7,033 nt of DNA from an uncultured Pleurocapsa sp. (GCA_937884735.1 CAKZYI010000828.1:1-7033), one strand, 5' to 3'. Positions 1-5,540 are shown, counted from the stretch's first letter. A program made the numbers and translations. Notes: generated by a model not told the origin, from the letters alone.

Positions 1-267
1 AAAACATTTGAGACTATATCGAGCTATTTTGGTTTGTATTGCTGTTTGATTCTGATTTCCCACATCGGTCTGGCATGCTCTAGGTATATAGTTTGTTTTG
101 CCTACTATTTTGCCTACATTGACTGTTCCCCGATGAGATTGGGTTTCAGGTAGAGATATGTGACGGGGTAAATGATTGTTACTATGCCAGTCTGAAATTT
201 CTGTTTCGATTATTTCTAATTGGTATTTGTATCCCCTTGATTTTGAACAGGAGAATATATTTTTCAT
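1..267 (-). CDS. Hypothetical protein, C-terminus outside window (partial)
   Basis: Reading the minus strand from the ATG at 265-267, the frame is open for 89 codons to the window edge with no stop. The product starts MKNIFSCSKSRGYKYQLEII and is hydrophilic, with no membrane segment or signal peptide. I do not recognise a family. It contains a short internal repeat (VGKIVGKT). There is no clear Shine-Dalgarno in front of the ATG. The frame stays open upstream to another ATG at 349-351 (117 codons in all), but that ATG lies inside the inverted repeat at 344-374, so the shorter start is preferred. A frame this long without a stop is unlikely by chance in such AT-rich DNA, but the plus strand is also open for about 50 codons here. 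The call rests on openness alone. Confidence 0.35.
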   Translation of the reverse strand, partial: MKNIFSCSKSRGYKYQLEIIETEISDWHSNNHLPRHISLPETQSHRGTVNVGKIVGKTNYIPRACQTDVGNQNQTAIQTKIARYSLKCF

Positions 268-343
268 TAAATTAATTTTTTGTTTAGTTGAGCTAGTAGT
301 AATAGCCAAGTTTAAATATTTAGTCAGGTTATATAAACAGTTA

Positions 344-374
344 AAAGACATTTGAATTTAATTCAAATGTCTTT
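344..374 (-). terminator. Perfect 14-bp inverted repeat, likely terminator of the DUF4278 gene
   Basis: Positions 344-357 and 361-374 are exact reverse complements separated by a 3-nt loop (tta). The stem begins 10 nt after the stop codon of the minus-strand DUF4278 gene, where a terminator is expected. On the minus strand the stem ends in UCUUU followed by UAAC, so the U-tract is short. The stem is AT-rich (3 G/C pairs of 14), so it could instead be a binding site for a dimeric protein or a bidirectional stem-loop. Confidence 0.5.
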
Positions 375-384
375 GGTAGTACTA

Positions 385-570
385 TCAATCTTTTATATAG
401 GGAATTCCACGATAGGTCAATTCTGTTTTATTTTGTCTTTGACGATGTTGCTCTTTTAGATGGTGGACTTTCCAAGGCTTGCCACGATACAGTCCGCCAA
501 CTTCGCCTTCATTGACATCCCATTCTGTGTGAGGTGCTTCGTAAATTTTCCCTCTAAACTGTAATCTCAT
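385..570 (-). CDS. DUF4278 domain-containing small protein
   Basis: This is a 61-residue protein made almost entirely of the DUF4278 motif, a small domain of unknown function found in cyanobacteria. The recognisable pattern is three aromatic-Arg-Gly motifs: FRG at residues 5-7 within LQFRGKIYE, YRG at 28-30 just after EVGG (23-26) and before a Trp at 33, and YRG at 53-55 within LTYRGIPY. The length is normal for the family. The start is well supported: minus-strand AGAGG at 578-582 lies 7 nt upstream of the ATG. No signal peptide or membrane segment is visible, so it is probably cytoplasmic. It is separated from coaE by about 210 bp, in which I see only a 6-bp stem-loop (617-622 with 629-634), so it probably has its own promoter. 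Family membership is confident; no function is known to me. Confidence 0.85.
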   Translation of the reverse strand: MRLQFRGKIYEAPHTEWDVNEGEVGGLYRGKPWKVHHLKEQHRQRQNKTELTYRGIPYIKD

Positions 571-780
571 TTTTTTACCTCTGAGTTGAGCTATATTCTT
601 TTTTTTAGGATTAAAACATTGCGATTATGCAATGGTTTAGCTTTTACATATTGATGAGCAGTGAAATAAAATTACTTTTAAAAATCAAGCTTTTTCTTTC
701 ACTCTTTTATAATATAGTTTATTTCTGTAGCTAATGTTACCGTTTATTAAAACTGAATTATTCTAAACAAAAGTTCATAA

Positions 781-1380
781 TTAAATACTTAACTTAATTG
801 CAGCATCTACTTGTGAAAATAAACTATTGAAGTTTTGACTATTGTTTAAAACAACGTCAGCGGCAGATATCTTATCTTCCAAAGGGAGTTGACTGTTTAT
901 TCTGGCTAAAGCCTGGTCGAACGTTAGACCATTGCGCTGCTGCAAGCGGCTGATTTGTATTGAGCGATCGCAGCTAACTACCCAAATTTCTGTTACCGTA
1001 TCCGTTAAATTGTCCTCAAATATCCGTGGGATGTCTATTAGGATTGTACCATCATTGATGCTTTCTAATTCTTGTTGAAAGCGATCGCGTACATAAGGAT
1101 GAATTTGACTTTCTAGCCATTGTTTTTCGATGGGGTTGTTAAAAACAATTTCCCCTAACCCAGGTCGATTTAAAGAACGATCTGGTAATATGACGCTTTC
1201 ACCATAGCGAGCAAAAATATTTTGGAGAATCGGTGAATTTAGAGCAACCGCTTCTCTTGCATAAACATCTGCATCTAGAACAGAAAGACGATATCTTTGG
1301 GATAGGTATTTTGAGACAGTAGTTTTTCCAGTTGCGATCCCTCCTGTTAATCCAATTAATCTCTTACTTATATTCTTCAT
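781..1380 (-). CDS. coaE: Dephospho-CoA kinase
   Basis: CoaE phosphorylates the 3'-hydroxyl of the ribose of dephospho-CoA using ATP, the last step of coenzyme A synthesis, in the cytoplasm. The 199-residue length is typical. The P-loop GGIATGKT is at residues 13-20, followed by the family's DAD motif at 36-38. The conserved R72 and VFNN segment (79-82) and IHP (93-95) follow. The core strand reads IDIPRIFED (115-123), then the lid and C-terminal part with QLPLEDK (164-170) and AD.V..N (174-179). One departure from the usual pattern is Arg at 119 where most family members have Leu (PLLFE). The start is ATG at 1378-1380, placed just before the P-loop as usual, although its Shine-Dalgarno is poor. 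The gene is divergent from the flavin-reductase gene, with 86 bp between them. Two HIP1 octamers lie inside it (964, 1081). Confidence 0.95.
   Translation of the reverse strand: MKNISKRLIGLTGGIATGKTTVSKYLSQRYRLSVLDADVYAREAVALNSPILQNIFARYGESVILPDRSLNRPGLGEIVFNNPIEKQWLESQIHPYVRDRFQQELESINDGTILIDIPRIFEDNLTDTVTEIWVVSCDRSIQISRLQQRNGLTFDQALARINSQLPLEDKISAADVVLNNSQNFNSLFSQVDAAIKLSI
964..971. repeat. HIP1 octamer GCGATCGC (first of six in the window)
   Basis: The highly iterated palindrome GCGATCGC appears here and at 1081-1088, 2613-2620, 3081-3088, 5418-5425 and 6916-6923. All six are inside genes (coaE twice, the ABC exporter twice, the LCCL gene, dacB). Such over-representation is a hallmark of many cyanobacterial genomes and is the main lineage clue in this window. 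Its function is not settled. Confidence 0.9.
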
Positions 1381-1383
1381 GCT

Positions 1384-1454
1384 TTAATCTAACCAAAGAA
1401 AGTTTTTCTTACTACCGAAGCTTGATAAACTGTTGCGAGACAATTTTAGATTAA
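1384..1454. repeat. Pair of TTAGATTAA boxes in inverted orientation between divergent genes
   Basis: TTAATCTAA at 1384-1392 and TTAGATTAA at 1446-1454 are exact reverse complements. Each lies just upstream of one of the two divergent genes: 4-12 nt before the coaE ATG, and 13-21 nt before the TTG of the flavin-reductase gene. In the second case the last bases run into the Shine-Dalgarno. They could be matching promoter -10 regions or operator half-sites. Nine AT-rich bases can also match by chance, so the pairing is directly seen but the role is a guess. Confidence 0.3.
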
Positions 1455-1466
1455 GGAGCAGGAATT

Positions 1467-1949
1467 TTGTTAGATCAAAAAGCCAAAAAAATAATGTTAC
1501 GGAAAATTCCTCATGGACTTTATATTTGTGGCGTGAAAGAAGGCGATGAGATGAATGGCTTTACTGTTAGCTGGTTGATGCAGTCTTCTTTTGAACCACC
1601 TTTAGTAGTTAACTGTGTTAAAAAAGGTACTACTTCCCATGAGATGATTAAAAATACTCAGGTATTTGCTATCAGTTTTTTAGAAGACGGACAAAAAGAT
1701 TTAGCAGCATCTTTCTTTAAACCTAAAACCCGCGTTGGTAATAAATTTGAAGATGTAGAATTTTACGAAGGAGAAGAAACAGGCTGTCCCATTATTAAAG
1801 ATTCTCTAGGCTATATTGAATGCAAGGTGGTTGGTACAGTAGAGCAAGGAGATCACACCGTATATGTTGGTGAGGTAATCGCTTCGGGAATCCACCGCGA
1901 AGGTAATCAGCTATTGCTATCTAGTACTGGTTGGGAATACGGTGGTTAA
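1467..1949 (+). CDS. Flavin reductase family (FMN-binding split-barrel) protein
   Basis: This 160-residue protein belongs to the flavin reductase-like family, whose members bind FMN in a split beta-barrel and pass electrons from NAD(P)H to flavin or an acceptor. It resembles the flavin-reductase module at the C-terminus of cyanobacterial diflavin flavoproteins. Visible hallmarks are MNGFTVSWLMQSSFEPP (residues 29-45), the FMN-contacting strand-turn, then FAISFL (67-72), the central Lys/Arg-rich loop (85-93), IECKV (117-121) and GDHTVYVGEV (128-137) near the C-terminus. It is a stand-alone domain with no flavodoxin or beta-lactamase module. The start is TTG: AAGGAG at 1453-1458 lies 8 nt upstream, whereas the ATG at codon 10 has no such site. 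A weak TTGATA (1422-1427) is a possible -35. A stem-loop with a T-rich tail follows the gene. The physiological electron acceptor cannot be told from sequence. Confidence 0.85.
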   Translation: MLDQKAKKIMLRKIPHGLYICGVKEGDEMNGFTVSWLMQSSFEPPLVVNCVKKGTTSHEMIKNTQVFAISFLEDGQKDLAASFFKPKTRVGNKFEDVEFYEGEETGCPIIKDSLGYIECKVVGTVEQGDHTVYVGEVIASGIHREGNQLLLSSTGWEYGG

Positions 1950-1951
1950 CA

Positions 1952-2012
1952 ATTAATGTGGGTTTGGGTTAAGAATGTTTATTTGCTGTGCTTATCACAA
2001 ACTCACCTTAAT
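1952..2012 (+). other. Long imperfect stem-loop in the 3' flank of the flavin-reductase gene
   Basis: Positions 1952-1966 and 1998-2012 pair over 15 positions (13 Watson-Crick, one G-U, one mismatch) around a 31-nt loop, starting two bases after the stop codon. The G-U pair favours the plus-strand RNA. It may protect the 3' end or assist termination together with the hairpin just downstream. Confidence 0.35.
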
Positions 2013-2018
2013 CAATCC

Positions 2019-2049
2019 TCAATAATTTTTAATTATTGATTATTTTTAT
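2019..2049 (+). terminator. Candidate terminator of the flavin-reductase gene
   Basis: Positions 2019-2027 and 2031-2039 form a perfect 9-bp stem around a TTT loop and are followed on the plus strand by the T-rich run TTATTTTTATT. It lies about 70 nt after the stop codon. The stem contains only one G-C pair, so stability is modest. The flanks are AT-rich on both strands, and the site could serve the convergent ABC-exporter transcript as well. Confidence 0.4.
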
Positions 2050-2091
2050 TAAAATTTTAAAAAACACAGGCTACAAATAATACGCAATACA

Positions 2092-2196
2092 AAATTCCCT
2101 TTTGAAACTAGAGACAGATTGATTATAATTGTTGTTAGTCATTAGTCATTAGTTATTAGTTTTTACCTATACTCCACAATGATTTAAGGGTGCTAT
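2092..2196 (+). mobile_element. MITE-like element, copy 1 (decayed left end)
   Basis: This stretch is related to the element at 4760-4886 in opposite orientation. Shared blocks in order: 14 of 14 bases (2101-2114 with 4860-4873), 14 of 16 (2117-2132 with 4842-4857) and 30 of 31 (2156-2186 with 4771-4801). The right end GGGTGCTAT matches the terminal repeat of the other copy; the left end is degraded, so its boundary is approximate. The centre holds four tandem heptamers (TTAGTCA, TTAGTCA, TTAGTTA, TTAGTTT; 2135-2162). There is no coding capacity. It is best explained as a non-autonomous inverted-repeat element mobilised by a transposase elsewhere in the genome. Confidence 0.7.
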
Positions 2197-2335
2197 TTAC
2201 AAATGAAATTGATTATATTAGTAATAATTTATCTAACTTTACACTAGAAAACAACGGTGATGCAGTATTTCATGTTTTTGAACTTTGAAGATATTGTTAT
2301 ATTAATTAATCGGGCTGTATTTTAAATCAAAATAA
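2197..2335. other. Non-coding flank between MITE copy 1 and the ABC exporter
   Basis: I see no convincing gene here. A plus-strand frame running from the edge of the MITE to a TGA at 2285-2287 encodes about 30 residues ending FTLENNGDAVFHVFEL. It has no proper start or ribosome site and could be the tail of a gene cut by the element, or chance. Confidence 0.3.
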
Positions 2336-4066
2336 TTAATTTTCTTGGAATTGTCTGGCATAAAAACTAGCGTATACGCCGTTTTTTTTGATTAATTCTT
2401 GATGATTGCCTGATTCAACTATTTCTCCTTTCTCTAATACTAAAATGCGATCTGCTCGACGCACTGTAGCTAAACGATGAGCAATTATAAATACAGTGCG
2501 CTCCTGCATAATTCTATCTAAAGCTTCTTGCACTAGAGCTTCTGATTCTGAGTCTAATGCCGAAGTTGCTTCGTCTAAAATTAAAATGCGAGGATCGAGT
2601 AAAATGGCACGAGCGATCGCAATTCTTTGTCTTTGTCCTCCCGATAAATTTACCCCTCTTTCTCCTACATAAGTAAAATAACCTTGGGATAATTCGCTAA
2701 TAAATTGATGAGCATTGGCAATTTTAGCTGCCGACTCTATATCTTTGAACTCAAAGTTGGTTTTACCAAAAGCAATGTTTTGAGCGATAGTACCAGAGAA
2801 TAAGTTGGTTTCTTGTGGGACAATTCCTATTTGTTGCCGCAGGCTTTTAAGGGTAACTTTATTAACTTGAACTCCATCAATTAATATTGCTCCACTACCA
2901 GCATTATAAAAGCGAGGTAAAAGATTGACTAAAGTTGACTTTCCTGCCCCAGATGAGCCGACTAAAGCAATAGTTTCTCCTGGATAAGCAATAAAACTAA
3001 GATTATTAATTACAGGTTTATCTTTTGTATAGCCAAAGCTAACCGAACTGTATTCAACCTTTCCTGTGATATTCTGTAAAGCGATCGCGTTTTCTGGTTC
3101 AATTACTGCTGGCTCAATCGCTAATAGTTCAAATATTTTATCGACTGAAGCCTGTCCTTCTTTGAAACTATTGTAGTTACTAGTAGTGTGAGTAATAGGA
3201 TCGATTAGCAATGCAATCCCTGTAATGTAGCTAACGAAATCTTTTCCTGTCAGATTTCCCAAAGAAATTTGCCACCCACCCAAGAAAAAGATGAATAATA
3301 CAGTCATTACAGTCAAGAAGCCCACCACCACAAACTGAAATGCCTTGGCTTTTTCTGCTTGATATCTAGCTTGACGATTAGCTTCTGCTTCTAAGCTAAA
3401 ACGTTCCAACTCATAATCTTCTGCGGCGAAAGCTTGAACTAAGCGAATACCTCCCAAAACTTCAGTTAGGAGTGCTGAGAGGTTAGAAATACGATTTTGA
3501 CTACGCCGAGAATATTTAAGCAGCTTTTCGCCAAATACACCAATAACTATTGCCATCACAGGGGCTAAAACAAGGGTGGCAATAGTTAACTGCCAATTAA
3601 TCCAAAGCATATAGCCCAAGACTACAATTAACTGCAAAATACAGGGAACAAAATCATGAAAAAATTGATTAATAACCTCCCCAATGCGATCTATGTCCTC
3701 GGTTAAGCGATAAGTGAGATCTCCTGTTTTAGCTGTTTCAAAATAATTCAAACTCAGCTTTTGTAAATGACTATATACAGAAGTGCGTAGTTTTAAAGCA
3801 GCTTTTAAAGCGGCTTTTGCCATTAAAGAATCCTGTCCGTATTGAGCGAAGCCTTGTAAAACGAATACAACTGCTGTGATGCCCGCTATTTTTGCAATAC
3901 TTACTGGATCTCCCTTGCCAATATATTGGCTTACTTCTCCTGCTAACCATGCTTTAATTGGCCAGAAAAATGTGAAAATGAGGGTGCAAATAAAAGCCCC
4001 AGCTATAGTTACAATTTGAGGGCGTATGAAGGGAATTAATTGCCAGTAGTTAGAACGATTCTTCAA
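2336..4066 (-). CDS. ABC exporter half-transporter (fused membrane and ATPase domains)
   Basis: This 576-residue protein is a type I ABC exporter half-molecule, expected to work as a homodimer in the cytoplasmic membrane and pump a lipid, peptide or drug-like substrate outward with ATP. Residues about 15-300 are the six-helix transmembrane domain, with hydrophobic segments near 17-38, 60-78, 138-155, 158-178 and 245-265 and a weaker one near 275-290. Residues about 335-570 are the ATPase: A-loop Tyr346, Walker A GSSGAGKST 370-378, Q-loop Gln418, signature LSGGQ 474-478, Walker B ILILD 494-498 with catalytic Glu499, D-loop SALD 502-505 and switch His530. All catalytic residues are present. Start: TTG at 4064-4066; an in-frame TGA lies two codons upstream and the next in-frame ATG is deep inside the membrane domain (Met82), so TTG is effectively forced. 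The family resembles MsbA and the cyanobacterial HepA type, but the substrate cannot be assigned. It stands alone, with no partner gene. Confidence 0.93.
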   Translation of the reverse strand: MKNRSNYWQLIPFIRPQIVTIAGAFICTLIFTFFWPIKAWLAGEVSQYIGKGDPVSIAKIAGITAVVFVLQGFAQYGQDSLMAKAALKAALKLRTSVYSHLQKLSLNYFETAKTGDLTYRLTEDIDRIGEVINQFFHDFVPCILQLIVVLGYMLWINWQLTIATLVLAPVMAIVIGVFGEKLLKYSRRSQNRISNLSALLTEVLGGIRLVQAFAAEDYELERFSLEAEANRQARYQAEKAKAFQFVVVGFLTVMTVLFIFFLGGWQISLGNLTGKDFVSYITGIALLIDPITHTTSNYNSFKEGQASVDKIFELLAIEPAVIEPENAIALQNITGKVEYSSVSFGYTKDKPVINNLSFIAYPGETIALVGSSGAGKSTLVNLLPRFYNAGSGAILIDGVQVNKVTLKSLRQQIGIVPQETNLFSGTIAQNIAFGKTNFEFKDIESAAKIANAHQFISELSQGYFTYVGERGVNLSGGQRQRIAIARAILLDPRILILDEATSALDSESEALVQEALDRIMQERTVFIIAHRLATVRRADRILVLEKGEIVESGNHQELIKKNGVYASFYARQFQEN

Positions 4067-4193
4067 GATTCACCACAGAAGATAGATAATCGTCCTTAGT
4101 CTACACCAGAGTTTGTGGAATTTGATTTGGTTTGATTATTTTTATGATCGATTGCGATCAATCTCTGGGCTAACTGATTGTATAAAAATTGAC

Positions 4194-4222
4194 AAAAAAA
4201 AGTGCGTTGTGTACGAACGCAC
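4194..4222 (-). terminator. Rho-independent-type terminator, orphan
   Basis: Positions 4202-4208 (GTGCGTT) and 4216-4222 (AACGCAC) form a perfect 7-bp, GC-containing stem with a 7-nt loop. On the minus strand it is followed directly by eight Ts (4194-4201). This is the most canonical intrinsic terminator in the window. The GTGCGTT...AACGCAC core resembles a stem-loop repeat I recognise from many cyanobacterial intergenic regions. No minus-strand gene lies close upstream; the nearest is the broken LCCL gene about 700 bp away. The site also lies upstream of the ABC exporter and would insulate it. Confidence 0.7.
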
Positions 4223-4346
4223 CCTTCAAGATTGGTAAATAATAATGAATATCTAGTCTTAAATAAATTATTTCACAATTTATTGTCGATTTTGATTTGT
4301 TTATGGCAACTTGTCCTAAAATCCAATATCTTCATCTTGTCTTTAA

Positions 4347-4378
4347 AAAAATCTGGATTTAAACCAATCTAGATTTTT
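4347..4378. other. AT-rich hairpin of unknown role
   Basis: Positions 4347-4357 and 4368-4378 pair over 11 positions with one G-U pair (plus-strand RNA) around a 10-nt loop. Both arms end in A or T runs, so it could act weakly as a terminator in either direction. No gene is close enough to assign it. Confidence 0.25.
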
Positions 4379-4451
4379 AATTTGTCTTATTTGCCACGTA
4401 AAAATATATCAAAAAATAGTACTAAAAAAGTGAAAATCGATAAATCATCAA

Positions 4452-4556
4452 ATATAGACGTACCAACTTAGATTAGGACAGTACAAAAGTTATTATTTCG
4501 CAAGTAGCAAGTAGCAATTTTTCTAAGTGTCCTAACTTTGATACGTATTGCTATAT
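4452..4556. mobile_element. MITE-like element of a second family
   Basis: This is a 105-bp stretch bounded by ATATAG and its complement CTATAT. The inner ends are also inverted-complementary with small gaps: ACGTACCAA...TTAGGACAGT on the left against ACGTATCAA...TTAGGACACT read inward from the right. The right end reads ATATAGCAATACGTATCA on the minus strand, sharing the ATAGCAA tip with the element at 4760-4886, although the bodies differ. The centre carries the heptamer repeat GCAAGTA twice (4500-4513). There is no coding capacity. Two diverged arms around a short core fit a palindromic non-autonomous element. Confidence 0.6.
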
Positions 4557-4759
4557 TATTGAAATAATTTGCCAGAGATTTTTTATAAACACTAATTTTT
4601 TTACTGTTTCAGTTTGTCGCAATATTCTGTATATAAAACTACAAACAAGCTTAGATTGCTCTCGTATAAGTTTTTATAAATAAAATGCAGCTGATTTCTT
4701 AGCTTTTCTATTTGTCCAAACTAAAAAACCTGCTGCGAACAGTTAATATTTCGATTTTA

Positions 4760-4886
4760 TATAGCAACCCTAAATCATTTTGGAGTATAGGTAAAAACTA
4801 ACGACTAATGATATGGGTCGCGGTATCCTTTAGGACAAAGGACAGTTATAACCAATCATTCTCTAGTTTCAAATAGGATTGCTATA
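4760..4886 (-). mobile_element. MITE-like element, copy 2 (both ends intact)
   Basis: This is a 127-bp element with terminal inverted repeats: 4760-4772 reads TATAGCAACCCTA, and 4874-4886 read in reverse complement is TATAGCAATCCTA, 12 of 13 identical. If the outer TA pairs (4760-4761 and 4885-4886) are counted as target duplication, this fits TA-targeting IS630/mariner-type elements. It shares long blocks with 2092-2196 in reverse orientation. It has only two TTAGTC-type heptamers where copy 1 has four, and it carries an extra internal segment with a TCCTTT/AAAGGA hairpin that copy 1 lacks. It ends 21 bp beyond the 3' end of the broken LCCL gene. Confidence 0.75.
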
Positions 4887-4906
4887 CTTACCTATCGGCA
4901 ATGAGT

Positions 4907-5476
4907 TTACTTCAACACATCAGTAATAACTTTTTCGATAGATCGCTCCACACCTCTTTGAAAACCTTCCATTAAGACTCTTTCAATACCAGAAGGTTCT
5001 CGTTTCTTCTTGGAATTAGACTCTTGCACTCCAACTTTTTTTTCACCAACAAAAACAAAGCTCATATCAGTAGCAGTATGATCTTTGCTTTTAACATTAT
5101 TTTTCTTGCTTCCTGTATAAAACTTTTTGCCTTTGATCAGCTTGATAGTTATTTCTCCACCTTCCTTTGGATCGAGCATTCCTGAATGAACAGCCGCACT
5201 ACATATACCCGAATTTACTGTGTAAATTTTAGTTCCCCAGGTTGGTGCATGATCCTAGTCATCTGGCGCAGATTGACAGTCATATTTATATTTTTGGTCA
5301 AAATTATCTTCTCGATCCAAGCCCATACTAGTAATCCTACTACTCCAGCCAATTTCTGGAATATAATCGTCATCAGATTCTTCTCCATATGCGGGGGTAG
5401 AACTAGCAGAAATACTAGCGATCGCTATTCCTATCGTTATTAGCTTAAAATTTTGCTTGATCGTGGAGATATTCAT
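4907..5476 (-). pseudogene. Secreted LCCL-domain protein interrupted by one in-frame amber codon
   Basis: The frame from ATG 5474-5476 to the stop at 4907-4909 spans 190 codons and is broken only by TAG at 5255-5257 (codon 74). Residues 1-31 look like a signal peptide: Lys11, a hydrophobic stretch 12-24 and an A-Y-G site before E32. After it comes an LCCL domain, an extracellular module first described in Limulus factor C, cochlin and Lgl1. The match includes YDC (Cys67), then past the stop WGTKIYT (80-86), SGICSAAVHSG (89-99), GGEITI, KFYTGSKKNNVKS and the SFVFV strand. Its only two cysteines, 67 and 92, lie on opposite sides of the amber, as if for a disulfide. The tail (about 155-189) is charged and helical. 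Annotation software would split this into a 73- and a 90-residue hypothetical; the 25 codons between them carry the domain's best motif. It is either a fresh pseudogene, a sequence error or a read-through gene. Confidence 0.8.
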
Positions 5477-5512
5477 AGGACATATCTAGATTATTTAAAA
5501 TAAATGTTCTTT

Positions 5513-5540
5513 ATATTAATTGCACATAAATTAATATCAA
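5513..5540 (-). promoter_or_regulatory. Candidate promoter of the LCCL gene overlapped by a palindrome
   Basis: On the minus strand TTGATA (5535-5540) and TAATAT (5513-5518) are spaced by 16 nt, giving a leader of roughly 30 nt before the ATG at 5476. A perfect 9-bp inverted repeat, 5513-5521 with 5529-5537, covers this interval and could be an operator. The surroundings are very AT-rich, so both motifs could arise by chance. Confidence 0.35.

Larger units (their letters stand above)
4067..4906. other. 840-bp intergenic region without a credible gene
   Basis: No frame here is long or protein-like enough to call. From the left it holds a small palindrome (4145-4150 with 4155-4160) in the ABC-exporter leader, a strong minus-strand terminator (4194-4222), an AT-rich hairpin (4347-4378) and two MITE-like elements (4452-4556, 4760-4886). 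Between them, a 22-codon minus-strand frame (4674-4742) ending in TNRKAKKSAAFYL may be a gene remnant, but it has no start codon or ribosome site. The region looks like a landing area for small repeats. Confidence 0.6.

Noticed and set aside
1..153. Plus-strand 50-codon open frame at the left edge
   Set aside because: It is shorter than the opposing minus-strand frame and Cys/Tyr-rich in a way typical of antisense translation; it ends at a TAG at 151-153.
708..713. Plus-strand TATAAT as a promoter -10
   Set aside because: There is no -35 at proper spacing and no plus-strand gene downstream; the region is simply AT-rich.
4145..4160. TGATCG/CGATCA palindrome upstream of the ABC exporter as an operator
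   Set aside because: It is only 6 bp per arm, similar to the GATCG-rich words scattered through this genome, and no promoter could be placed around it.
4306..4363. 19-codon plus-strand ORF starting at ATG 4303 region (MATCPKIQ…)
   Set aside because: It has no ribosome site or recognisable motif, and its 3' end runs into the 4347-4378 hairpin; chance is the simpler explanation.
4501..4516. GCAAGTA repeats as a CRISPR array
   Set aside because: There are only two adjacent heptamers with no spacers; it is a short tandem repeat inside a MITE-like element.
4907..5179. Separate 90-residue hypothetical gene starting at ATG 5177-5179
   Set aside because: It is in the same frame as the upstream signal-peptide ORF, and the 25 codons in between encode the core LCCL motif, so this is the second half of one broken gene.
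5186..5443. 85-codon plus-strand frame opposite the LCCL gene
   Set aside because: It lies antisense to the LCCL frame, has no ribosome site, and its composition is that of a reverse-strand shadow.
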